A DNA stretch of 5,951 nucleotides, from the NCBI GenBank assembly GCA_007133255.1, contig SLMY01000083.1, forward strand, positions 1 to 5,951, given 5' to 3'. The DNA is from Clostridiales bacterium (GTDB lineage Bacteria; Bacillota; Clostridia; Saccharofermentanales; UBA5734). The position numbers were made by a program, and so were the translations under genes. Of the stretch, positions 1 through 5,919 are shown piece by piece (the stretch's first letter is position 1; the number at the start of each line of letters is the position of its first letter). Below the pieces are notes generated by a model. It did no database searches. It was not told the origin of the DNA and was given only the letters and a program-made list of their open reading frames with translations.

Positions 1-111
1 CCGGGACCGTGTTCAGCTGAGGATCTGCAGGCAATGCAAAACGCTTATCAGACCTGGCGAAAGAACAAAAAGCGGGGACCGGATCATGAAGAAGGAGATT
101 ATGACCGATGA
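1..111 (+). CDS. C-terminal end of an unidentified protein (5' partial)
   Basis: The first reading frame is open from the window edge to a TGA at 109-111 and encodes 36 residues, ending in a highly charged tail (WRKNKKRGPDHEEGDYDR). The TGA overlaps the ATG of the next gene in an ATGA arrangement, the classic layout of translationally coupled genes, and the ribosome binding site of that next gene (AAGGAG, 92-97) lies inside this frame. These points are why I treat it as the end of a real gene rather than chance open frame. I do not recognise the family; nothing in the tail shows a motif. The gene start and most of the protein lie outside the window. Confidence 0.5.
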   Translation, partial: PGPCSAEDLQAMQNAYQTWRKNKKRGPDHEEGDYDR

Positions 112-374
112 AAAAAATATTGTTTTTCCAGTTGCGTTTTTGTGGTCACTGCCGTAAGGCAAAGGCCTATCTTGACAGCCTGCTGGCAGAAAACCCGGCA
201 TTCAGAGACATTGAGATAGAACATGTTGATGAAGGTGTTGAACGGGAACGGGCAAAAGCGTACGATTATTTTTATGTACCCACTTTCTATATAGAAGATG
301 AGAAAGTACATGAAGGGCCCGTGAACCGTAAGCAGCTGGAAGGCATTTTGCAGATGGCGCTCGCGGAAGACTGA
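108..374 (+). CDS. Small thioredoxin/glutaredoxin-like protein with CGHC motif
   Basis: This 88-residue protein is a single compact thioredoxin-fold domain, probably a cytosolic thiol-disulfide oxidoreductase; there is no signal peptide or membrane segment. Visible marks are the N-terminal strand ILFFQL, the redox motif C12-G-H-C15 at the start of the first helix, and the cis-proline motif V57-P58-T59 followed by a strand (FYIEDE) and a short C-terminal helix. CGHC is the protein disulfide isomerase type of active site, but the protein is shorter than classical thioredoxin (about 105 residues) and lacks the Trp before the first Cys. The ATG at 108 has an AAGGAG site 10 nt upstream and overlaps the preceding stop, implying coupled translation. 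purF follows after a gap of about 55 bp in the same direction, so co-transcription is likely. The redox partner cannot be inferred. Confidence 0.85.
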   Translation: MKKILFFQLRFCGHCRKAKAYLDSLLAENPAFRDIEIEHVDEGVERERAKAYDYFYVPTFYIEDEKVHEGPVNRKQLEGILQMALAED

Positions 375-391
375 CGAGATTAACTGATAGT

Positions 392-412
392 CAAGTGATC
401 TGCGATCACTTG
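392..412. promoter_or_regulatory. Perfect 9-bp inverted repeat in the purF leader
   Basis: The arms CAAGTGATC (392-400) and GATCACTTG (404-412) are perfect reverse complements separated by TGC. The repeat lies in the gap between the thioredoxin-like gene and purF and ends 4 nt before the purF Shine-Dalgarno sequence. It is not followed by a T run, so it does not look like an intrinsic terminator. It could be a dimeric repressor operator or an mRNA hairpin affecting purF translation. It resembles neither the Bacillus PurR box nor the E. coli PurR operator as I know them. Confidence 0.55.
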
Positions 413-416
413 TAAT

Positions 417-423
417 GGAGGGG
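417..423 (+). promoter_or_regulatory. Shine-Dalgarno site of purF (GGAGGGG)
   Basis: This strong site decides between two in-frame TTG codons. TTG at 431 lies 7 nt beyond the end of the site, a normal spacing, whereas TTG at 425 lies only 1 nt beyond it. An in-frame TAA at 413-415 excludes any earlier start, and no ATG or GTG is available before the catalytic cysteine. Confidence 0.75.
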
Positions 424-430
424 TTTGTTT

Positions 431-1807
431 TTGCACGAGGAGTGTGGGGTTTTTGGTATTTACTGTACGAGTGAATACCTGGTTGCCGATGTCGTTTATA
501 GTGGTCTTTTCGCGTTGCAGCACCGCGGCCAGGAAAGCTGCGGCATAGCTGTCAATGATCAGGGCACCGTGCGCGTTCATAAGGATATGGGCCTGGTGGG
601 TGATGTGTTCAGCCGCGCCCATCTTGACAGGCTGCCCGGCAGAATCGCTGTTGGCCATGTGCGTTATTCAACCACCGGTCAGAGTGTGCGTGAAAACGCG
701 CAGCCGCTGGTGAGCCATTACCAAAAAGGACAGATGGCCCTGGCCCATAACGGTAATTTATCAAATACGGACACCCTGCGCCGGGCGTTAGAGGCGGAAG
801 GGGCAATTTTCTCAACAACCATAGATTCTGAAATTATCGCTTATCTGATCGCCCGCGGCCGCACAAAAACGAATCATATGGAAGACGCTGTCATGGAAGC
901 GCTGTTAAAAGTCACAGGCGCGTACTCGCTGCTTGTGATGAGCCGCGGAAAGCTCATAGCTGTGCGTGATCCGTTTGGCTTCAGACCTCTTTGTATCGGC
1001 AAGCTGGAAAACGGTTATGTTGTCGCCTCCGAGAGCTGCGCGCTGGACGCGGCCGGCGCTGTTTTTATTCGCGATGTAAAACCAGGTGAGATGATTACAT
1101 TGGACAGGCGGGGTTTGACCAGCGCTATGCTGAATCAGCCAGCCGCGCCACATCCTTGTATCTTTGAATACATTTATTTCGCCAGGTCCGACAGCCAGAT
1201 AGACGGTGTGAGTGTTCATCAGGCCAGATTAAGGGCCGGACGGCTGCTGGCGGCCCAGCACCCTGCCAGCGCTGACCTGGTGATCGGAGTGCCTGAATCA
1301 GGTATAGACGCCGCGATTGGCTACAGCCAGGCATCGGGCATCCCCTATGGCAAAGGCTTTGTCAAAAACACGTATATTGGCCGCACCTTTATTCAGCCGA
1401 CACAAGACCAGCGGGAGTCGGCTTTGCGTTTGAAACTCAACCCGATCCGGGCTGTTATCGCGGGGAAGCGACTCGTCATGATCGACGACTCAATTGTCAG
1501 GGGCACCACCAGCGCCAGGATAATCCGCCTCCTAAAAGACGCGGGTGCCAGCCAGGTACACGTGCGGATCAGCGCGCCGCCTTTTATGTGGCCTTGTTAC
1601 TTTGGTACAGATATACCGTCGCAGAAACAGCTGATCGCCAGGCAAAAATCACAAAAAGAGATCTGCGCTGAAATAGGCGCGGATTCCTTAGGGTTTTTAG
1701 ATCAATCAAGTCTGGGTGAGATGATCGGCATGCCTGACCAGCGGTTCTATTGTGACGCCTGCTTCAGCGGCGACTATCCGCGTGGCAGCCTGGAAAACAC
1801 GGACTGA
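431..1807 (+). CDS. purF: Amidophosphoribosyltransferase (glutamine PRPP amidotransferase)
   Basis: PurF makes 5-phosphoribosylamine from PRPP and glutamine, the first committed step of purine synthesis. Numbering from TTG 431 (458 residues): Cys5 in HEECGVFG is the nucleophile of the class II glutamine amidotransferase domain, exposed after removal of a four-residue propeptide. GHVRYST, HNGNL and TIDSE, all conserved in this domain, follow. The C-terminal phosphoribosyltransferase domain has the PRPP loop VMIDDSIVRGTT at about 349-360. Cys243, Cys389, Cys441 and Cys444 match the four ligands of the 4Fe-4S cluster known in Bacillus subtilis PurF, so this is the oxygen-sensitive, processed type. 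The start is TTG, with 425 as a less likely alternative given the GGAGGGG spacing. The length is slightly below that of B. subtilis PurF. A convergent gene follows, so purM, often next to purF, is not downstream here. Confidence 0.97.
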   Translation: MHEECGVFGIYCTSEYLVADVVYSGLFALQHRGQESCGIAVNDQGTVRVHKDMGLVGDVFSRAHLDRLPGRIAVGHVRYSTTGQSVRENAQPLVSHYQKGQMALAHNGNLSNTDTLRRALEAEGAIFSTTIDSEIIAYLIARGRTKTNHMEDAVMEALLKVTGAYSLLVMSRGKLIAVRDPFGFRPLCIGKLENGYVVASESCALDAAGAVFIRDVKPGEMITLDRRGLTSAMLNQPAAPHPCIFEYIYFARSDSQIDGVSVHQARLRAGRLLAAQHPASADLVIGVPESGIDAAIGYSQASGIPYGKGFVKNTYIGRTFIQPTQDQRESALRLKLNPIRAVIAGKRLVMIDDSIVRGTTSARIIRLLKDAGASQVHVRISAPPFMWPCYFGTDIPSQKQLIARQKSQKEICAEIGADSLGFLDQSSLGEMIGMPDQRFYCDACFSGDYPRGSLENTD

Positions 1808-1841
1808 GGGCAGTCCGCACGGCTGAGAGCCGGCCGCGGAC
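1801..1841. terminator. GC-rich hairpins between convergent purF and rluF
   Basis: Two overlapping stem-loops are visible. The first pairs GGACTG (1801-1806) with CAGTCC (1811-1816) around the loop AGGG and includes the purF stop codon. The second pairs GTCCGC (1813-1818) with GCGGAC (1836-1841) and contains an inner stem CGGCT/AGCCG (1820-1824/1828-1832) with a GAG loop. They share GTCC and cannot form together. Neither strand shows a T run after the stems, so a canonical intrinsic terminator is not demonstrated; the position between convergent genes is what favours a bidirectional termination role. Confidence 0.4.
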
Positions 1842-1857
1842 CAGGCCCGGTTACAGC

Positions 1858-2604
1858 CTACGGCCGCCGCAGCGGATCTTTTTCTGAGAGCCGGGTCAGG
1901 CGATGCAACTCATGAATTTCACGAGGTGTCATCTGGCGCCATTCGCCTGGTTTCAGGCCGCTTAAGGTGACGTGCATAATCCGGGTTCGAATCAGCCGGG
2001 TAACCGTATAACCAAAAGCGTCACACATACGGCGAATCTGACGGTTCAGCCCCTGGGTCAGAATGATTTTGAACTGTTTTGGCCCAATCTGATAGATCTG
2101 GCAAGGCCGGGTGACAGTATCCAGTATAGGCACACCGTTGGCCATGCCTTTAAGAAACGCGTCCGTCAAAGGCTGATCAACCGTTACCTTATACTCTTTT
2201 TCATGGCGATTGCCGCCCCGGAGGATTTTGTTGACGATATTCCCGTCGTTTGTCAGAAAAATCAGCCCTTCCGAGTCACGGTCGAGCCGGCCAATCGGAT
2301 AGATGCGTTCCGGATAACCTACGAAATCAACAATATTATCACTTCGCCTGGAATCCGTGGTGCAGGTAATGCCAGCTGGTTTGTACAAGACCAGATAAAC
2401 CGGCTGGTCGTGCGGCAGTATAACGTTATCCTTGATCCTGACTGTCTGATGTTCACTCACACGGCTGCCAAGTTCAGCTGGCTGGTGATCAATTGTCACA
2501 AGTCCCTGACTGATCAGTTTATCGGCTTCGCGGCGGCTGCAGGTGCCGCTGTCCGCGATATACTTATTAAGCCTGATGCCATCTTTGCTGTCTGATGCAG
2601 TCAT
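1858..2604 (-). CDS. rluF: 23S rRNA pseudouridine synthase, RluF type
   Basis: The enzyme isomerises uridine to pseudouridine in RNA. In E. coli RluF acts on U2604 of 23S rRNA and also on U35 of tRNA-Tyr. With the start at 2604 (248 residues), an S4 RNA-binding domain (about 9-58, with RLNKYIADSGTCSRREADKL) is followed by the RsuA/RluB/RluF-type catalytic domain. The catalytic aspartate is D108 in PIGRLDRDSEGL, nearly the same position as D107 of E. coli RluF. DNIVDF, NRHEKEYKVTVD, GVPILDTVT and GLNRQIRRMCDAFGY resemble RluF more closely than RsuA or RluB. The long basic tail of E. coli RluF is absent. ATG 2604 is preferred over GTG 2622 because AGGTGA (2609-2614) lies just upstream, while the GTG has no such site. 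The gene ends in TAG and follows the usp-like gene after 4 bp, suggesting coupled translation. Confidence 0.93.
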   Translation of the reverse strand: MTASDSKDGIRLNKYIADSGTCSRREADKLISQGLVTIDHQPAELGSRVSEHQTVRIKDNVILPHDQPVYLVLYKPAGITCTTDSRRSDNIVDFVGYPERIYPIGRLDRDSEGLIFLTNDGNIVNKILRGGNRHEKEYKVTVDQPLTDAFLKGMANGVPILDTVTRPCQIYQIGPKQFKIILTQGLNRQIRRMCDAFGYTVTRLIRTRIMHVTLSGLKPGEWRQMTPREIHELHRLTRLSEKDPLRRP

Positions 2605-2608
2605 GTTT

Positions 2609-2614
2609 TCACCT
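2609..2614 (-). promoter_or_regulatory. rluF ribosome binding site overlapping the usp-like stop codon
   Basis: On the minus strand AGGTGA ends 4 nt before the ATG at 2604. The site contains the TGA that ends the upstream usp-like gene (2611-2609). A ribosome finishing the first gene would therefore sit on the initiation region of rluF, the usual arrangement for translational coupling. The site also sets the rluF start at 2604 instead of 2622. Confidence 0.6.
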
Positions 2615-3010
2615 GCTGTCACACTTGCTGGTCAGCGGTTGTTTTAGTTTGCCGGACAGATCAACCTGGATGAGTGGTACGTCTGGATGGTTGGATTCCA
2701 ATTCCTGGATGAAAGGGCTCGGTGAGCTTTTAGGGGGAATGCCAACCAGGATAACCTGTACAGGCTGGCTGTCAATATAAGCGCTCACAGCCTCAGACGC
2801 CTGGTTGCTGAATTTAACGATCATCTCGGCGCTCAGGTTTTTGGAAATATCAAACAAAATTTCTACTTCTTCACTGGCCAGCCAGTTTTTATGTTCAGGA
2901 GAGCGGACACAGATGACTTTTAAAGGCACATCGGCTTTATCAGCCAGTCTTCGGCCAGCTTCAATAAGCCGGCGCGACGATTTCTGTTCAGTAACGCAAA
3001 CCAGTATCAT
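2609..3010 (-). CDS. Universal stress protein-like protein (KdpD Usp-type domain)
   Basis: This 133-residue protein looks like a free-standing copy of the Usp domain that occurs inside the potassium sensor kinase KdpD. The pattern is a first strand MILVCVTEQ, a helix SSRRLIEAGRRLADKAD, a second strand LKVICVRSP, and late strands VQVILVGIPPKS and VPLIQVD. The full ATP-binding signature of UspA (G-x2-G-x9-G-S/T) is not visible; the corresponding loop is GIPPKSSPSPF, as in the diverged KdpD type. No catalytic activity is implied, and a binding or sensing role is inference. ATG 3010 is chosen because AAAGGA (3020-3025) lies 9 nt upstream; an in-frame ATG at 3055 has no convincing site. The gene lies downstream of the two-component pair and 4 bp before rluF. 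Confidence 0.75.
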   Translation of the reverse strand: MILVCVTEQKSSRRLIEAGRRLADKADVPLKVICVRSPEHKNWLASEEVEILFDISKNLSAEMIVKFSNQASEAVSAYIDSQPVQVILVGIPPKSSPSPFIQELESNHPDVPLIQVDLSGKLKQPLTSKCDSR

Positions 3011-3174
3011 GTTTTTGTTTCCTTTCAGTGAAATAATTATTGTGTATATGCTCATCAGCTTGTTCAGATCACAGTTCTATTTTAAGCATAAAGTATGAAG
3101 AGACTATGACCTGATCACAACAAAATGATATCAAAAAACAAGTTCGCACATGGTGAAAGATGACAAAAAACAGC
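3011..3174. other. 164-bp gap between the kinase and the usp-like gene
   Basis: This AT-rich gap is the largest non-coding stretch in the window. It holds the ribosome binding site of the usp-like gene and two direct copies of TGTGATC on the minus strand (3119-3113 and 3073-3067), 46 bp apart. Possible -10 like hexamers such as TAAAAT occur on the minus strand, but none has a good -35 partner at 16-18 bp, so I do not call a promoter. There is no clear hairpin plus T-run terminator after the kinase. The gap could carry a separate promoter for usp-rluF, but the sequence does not prove it. Confidence 0.4.
3020..3025 (-). promoter_or_regulatory. Ribosome binding site of the usp-like gene
   Basis: On the minus strand AAAGGA lies 9 nt upstream of the ATG at 3010. 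It is the only good Shine-Dalgarno match near the candidate starts and argues for the 133-residue product rather than the 148-residue one beginning at 3055. Confidence 0.6.
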
Positions 3175-5223
3175 TTAACCCGAAATAGATTTATGGCTGT
3201 CATAACGGCTCAGGGTGAAGGTGAACGCGGTGCCTTGACCAGGCTTGCTTTCCACTGAAATGCTTTGGTCCATCAGACGTAAAATCTCACGGGCTATAGA
3301 AAGACCAAGTCCGGTACCCGGCTGCTGATGCGCTTTATCGGCTTTATAGAAGCGATCGAAGACATGATCCAGATCTTCCGGCTTAATCCCTACGCCTGTG
3401 TCGGCGACGGTTAAATAAATAGTTGTATGATCCCAGGTAAGCCTGATGCTTATTTCTCCGTTTTCGGGTGTGAACTTCATGGCGTTATCGATAAGAATAA
3501 CCAGAACCTGCTCAATTCTTTCCTGATCACCGAGGGCGTCGGGACAGTCGGGCAGATAATCCGGTATGTCCAGGCTCAGGCTCAGGTCTTCAACCTGTGA
3601 CTGGTACTTCAGTTTCAGGTCGGACAACAGGTCCAGCATGCTGATTTTTCGCATGTGAATCGGCAGGCTTTTGGCCTGAAGACGTGAAAGCTCAAGCATA
3701 TCATTGATCAGATGCGACAGCCTGGCCGTTTCACGAAGCAGAATATTATAGTAGCGGCGGCGATCAGCTTCTTCGTTGACCATGCCGTCGTTCAGCGGTT
3801 CAAGTAAAGCCCTTATGGCCGTGAGGGGTGTCCGCAGCTCATGTGATACATTAGCTACATAATCGCGTCTGGTCTGCTCCAGTCGCTCAGATTCAGTGAT
3901 ATCGCGCAGCAGCCCTACCGCGCCGGCAATCTGGCCGCGGCTGTTCAGCAGGCATGAAACATGCAGCTGAATTCTTCGCTCATTATTACAGGTCAGTGTT
4001 GTTGTGACACTATCTTTCGTGTCGATCGCCTGCTGAAAGGTTTTTGCCAGCGCTTCTTCTTCTTTAAAGGGACTGTCCTGCCCGGTCAGCTGACTTAGTG
4101 TCTGGCCAGGCCGCGGCAGTTCTTTCGCTGTCTGCCAGTGAAGGCTGTCGGCGTTTTCGCGATGATCGCCAGCGAACGTGCCAGCTGAAAGATTGACCGC
4201 TGGCGCACGGCTTTCATATGTCTCAGAACCCGCTGAATGGCCAGTGACGGGCTGGTTCATGCCAGAAGGCCTGCTGTCCGGCTGGCCGGATTGAGTATCC
4301 TGACCAGACCTCGCGTGATCAAACCCGTTTGGTTCATCTAAACCAAGCAGATACAGTGCCGCCTGGTTAATCTGTGTCAGGTTCAGGCTGTCATCAACCG
4401 CGATCAGGCCTTCTCCCATGCCTTCCAGTACCTGCCGCAGGCGGTTTCTCTCGAAGGTCAGCGCTGAAATGGAGCCGGAAAGCTGTTGGGCCAGATTATT
4501 CATGGTTGAGGCCAGTTCACCAATTTCACCTTTTTGTTTTGTATCTGCCCGAACAGAAAAATCACCTTCAGCCATGGCCAGCGCCACATCGCGCGTTTGA
4601 CGCAGCGGTTGAATCAGCCGGGCTGTGGCGATATAAGCCGGCAGCATCATCAGCAGAAAAACAATCAGAGAAGATGTCAGCAGCGCGATATTCATATTTC
4701 TAAGCCCGAGACTCAATTCTTCCAGCGGCTTGACAAAAAAGACAGCGCCGACAACATTCGACTGCCGGCCAAAACGCAAATTAACCGGCACACCAATAAA
4801 CAGCATCTCGCTGCTGCCGCCCCGCATGCGCCTGGTGAACCAGATGGAACTGCTTTCACCGGTCAGTATGCTGTCCAGATTCCGGTCGATCTGTTCATTG
4901 ATCTCTGGTTCTAATTGACCGGCATCATCTGGCAGCGACGTGTTGCTGATATCGCGGCTAAGCCCGTCAACAACAAAGACCCAGGCATCAAAAAACTCGA
5001 AAGAAGAACTGAGAATGCTGTCAAAATAAGGATCGGGCTGCATAAAACTGGCAGCCGCGATGGTAGCCATTGCCTGCGCCTTTGGTTTCAGTTCATCCAC
5101 CTTTATTCTGGTAAAAACAGGCTTCGATAACATGCTGTAAAGCAGCGCGGTCAGAATGGTCCAGAGAAAAAGGGCCAGTACCAGCAAAAAGAGAATACGG
5201 CGGAAATAGACACTTCGCTGCAT
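3175..5223 (-). CDS. Membrane sensor histidine kinase (HAMP-PAS-HisKA-HATPase), ResE/PhoR-like
   Basis: The 682-residue kinase would sense a signal, autophosphorylate and pass phosphate to the regulator encoded just upstream. The order is: membrane helix about 10-32, extracytoplasmic region about 33-176, second helix about 178-200, HAMP about 201-252, PAS from about 263 to 440, then the kinase core. The H-box NVSHELRTPLT has phospho-acceptor His461. The ATP-binding domain has N580 in DNAMKFTP, the G1 box ADTGVGI (607-613), the F box FDRFYK and the G2 box GTGLGLSIAR (636-645). All motifs are intact. The PAS domain is split by a Gly/Ser/Gln/Asp-rich stretch at about 299-371, which largely explains why the protein is longer than B. 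subtilis ResE (roughly 590 residues). The ATG directly abuts the stop of the regulator, and GAGGTG (5233-5238) lies 9 nt upstream. The signal sensed is unknown. Confidence 0.93.
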   Translation of the reverse strand: MQRSVYFRRILFLLVLALFLWTILTALLYSMLSKPVFTRIKVDELKPKAQAMATIAAASFMQPDPYFDSILSSSFEFFDAWVFVVDGLSRDISNTSLPDDAGQLEPEINEQIDRNLDSILTGESSSIWFTRRMRGGSSEMLFIGVPVNLRFGRQSNVVGAVFFVKPLEELSLGLRNMNIALLTSSLIVFLLMMLPAYIATARLIQPLRQTRDVALAMAEGDFSVRADTKQKGEIGELASTMNNLAQQLSGSISALTFERNRLRQVLEGMGEGLIAVDDSLNLTQINQAALYLLGLDEPNGFDHARSGQDTQSGQPDSRPSGMNQPVTGHSAGSETYESRAPAVNLSAGTFAGDHRENADSLHWQTAKELPRPGQTLSQLTGQDSPFKEEEALAKTFQQAIDTKDSVTTTLTCNNERRIQLHVSCLLNSRGQIAGAVGLLRDITESERLEQTRRDYVANVSHELRTPLTAIRALLEPLNDGMVNEEADRRRYYNILLRETARLSHLINDMLELSRLQAKSLPIHMRKISMLDLLSDLKLKYQSQVEDLSLSLDIPDYLPDCPDALGDQERIEQVLVILIDNAMKFTPENGEISIRLTWDHTTIYLTVADTGVGIKPEDLDHVFDRFYKADKAHQQPGTGLGLSIAREILRLMDQSISVESKPGQGTAFTFTLSRYDSHKSISG

Positions 5224-5919
5224 TCAGTGAAACACCTCAAACTTATAGCCAACGCCGTAAACGGTGATCAGGCCCCAGGGAGCGTCGTCCAGGCTGATTT
5301 TCTGGCGGATGCGCTTAATATGTGTATCAACCGTTCGTGTATCACCAAAGTAATCATAGCCCCAGACCTGGGACAGAATCTGTTCCCGGTCCATTACCTG
5401 GCCTGGATGCGCGGCAAGCAGGTGCAGAATCTCAACTTCTTTTGGTGTGCAGGGGATGGCCGATCCATCTACTTTCACTTGATAATTATCCAGATTGATC
5501 TCAAGCTTGTCGAAACGCAGTACATTGCCGCTTTCGTCAGCCGTGTGGTCGGTCATACGCCGGAGCACCGCCTTGATACGGGCGATGACTTCTCTCGGGC
5601 TGAAGGGCTTGACGATATAATCATCAGCCCCCAGTTCCAGGCCAAGCACCCGGTCTATTTCCTCACCTTTAGCTGTCAGCATGATAATAGGCACCCGGCT
5701 GGTACGCCTGATCTCGCGACAGACATCGGTTCCTGAGCGACGGGGCATCATCAGGTCCAGGATTATCAAATCCGGCTGATCTGCCTTGAAACGGCTCAAC
5801 GCTTCTTCACCGTCATAAGCTAAACTGTAAACATACCGCTAAGCTTTCAAATATAATCCAAGCGATTCATGGACAACCGGATCATCGTCACAAATAAGAA
5901 TATGCAAAGATTTACTCAT
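5224..5919 (-). pseudogene. OmpR-family response regulator (ResD-like) interrupted by an in-frame TAG
   Basis: Read through one TAG, this is a 231-residue receiver plus winged-helix regulator starting at ATG 5919 with AGG/AAGG just upstream. Codons 1-26 give the first strand and acidic pocket (ILICDDDP, D11-D13) and the first helix ending YLKA. Codon 27 is TAG (5841-5839). The same frame then resumes with RYVYSLAYDGEEAL, the phospho-acceptor D55 in LILDLMMP context, T82 in MLTAKGEE and K104 in VKPFSPRE. The DNA-binding domain (about 133-231) ends with FGDTRTVDTHIKRIRQK and VYGVGYKFEV. These stretches resemble B. subtilis ResD, but the assignment is from memory. The longest uninterrupted piece begins at a TTG at 5799 and would lack the acidic pocket, so normal phosphorylation would fail. 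The gene is either truncated, wrongly sequenced or read through. It abuts its partner kinase with no gap. Confidence 0.85.
5839..5841 (-). other. In-frame amber codon (codon 27) in the response regulator
   Basis: On the minus strand the codons read AAA GCT TAG CGG TAT GTT. No frame change is needed on either side: the receiver sequence before and after the TAG is conserved in the same frame. The position corresponds to the variable residue just before the conserved Gly-Tyr/Phe turn between helix 1 and strand 2 of receivers. The next residue is Arg where Gly is usual. A single base change from a sense codon such as CAG, GAG or TAC/TAT would create the TAG. Confidence 0.9.

Noticed and set aside
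905..1219. Minus strand open frame of 104 codons inside purF
   Set aside because: It is a shadow of purF, with no motif and no separate support.
1972..2595. Long open frame (207 codons) on the + strand antisense to rluF
   Set aside because: It is fully covered by the convincingly identified rluF on the other strand, shows no recognisable motif and has no good ribosome binding site.
3011..3174. A sigma-70 promoter for usp-rluF
   Set aside because: AT-rich hexamers such as TAAAAT, TATGCT and TACTTT are present on the minus strand, but none has a good -35 box at normal spacing.
5227..5736. Open frame of 169 codons on the + strand antisense to the response regulator
   Set aside because: The minus strand frame carries clear receiver and winged-helix motifs; the antisense product has none.
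5839..5841. Pyrrolysine at the in-frame TAG
   Set aside because: Pyrrolysine is known mainly in methylamine methyltransferases, no pyl genes are visible, and TAG serves as the ordinary stop of rluF in this window. It is kept only as a test in the main finding.
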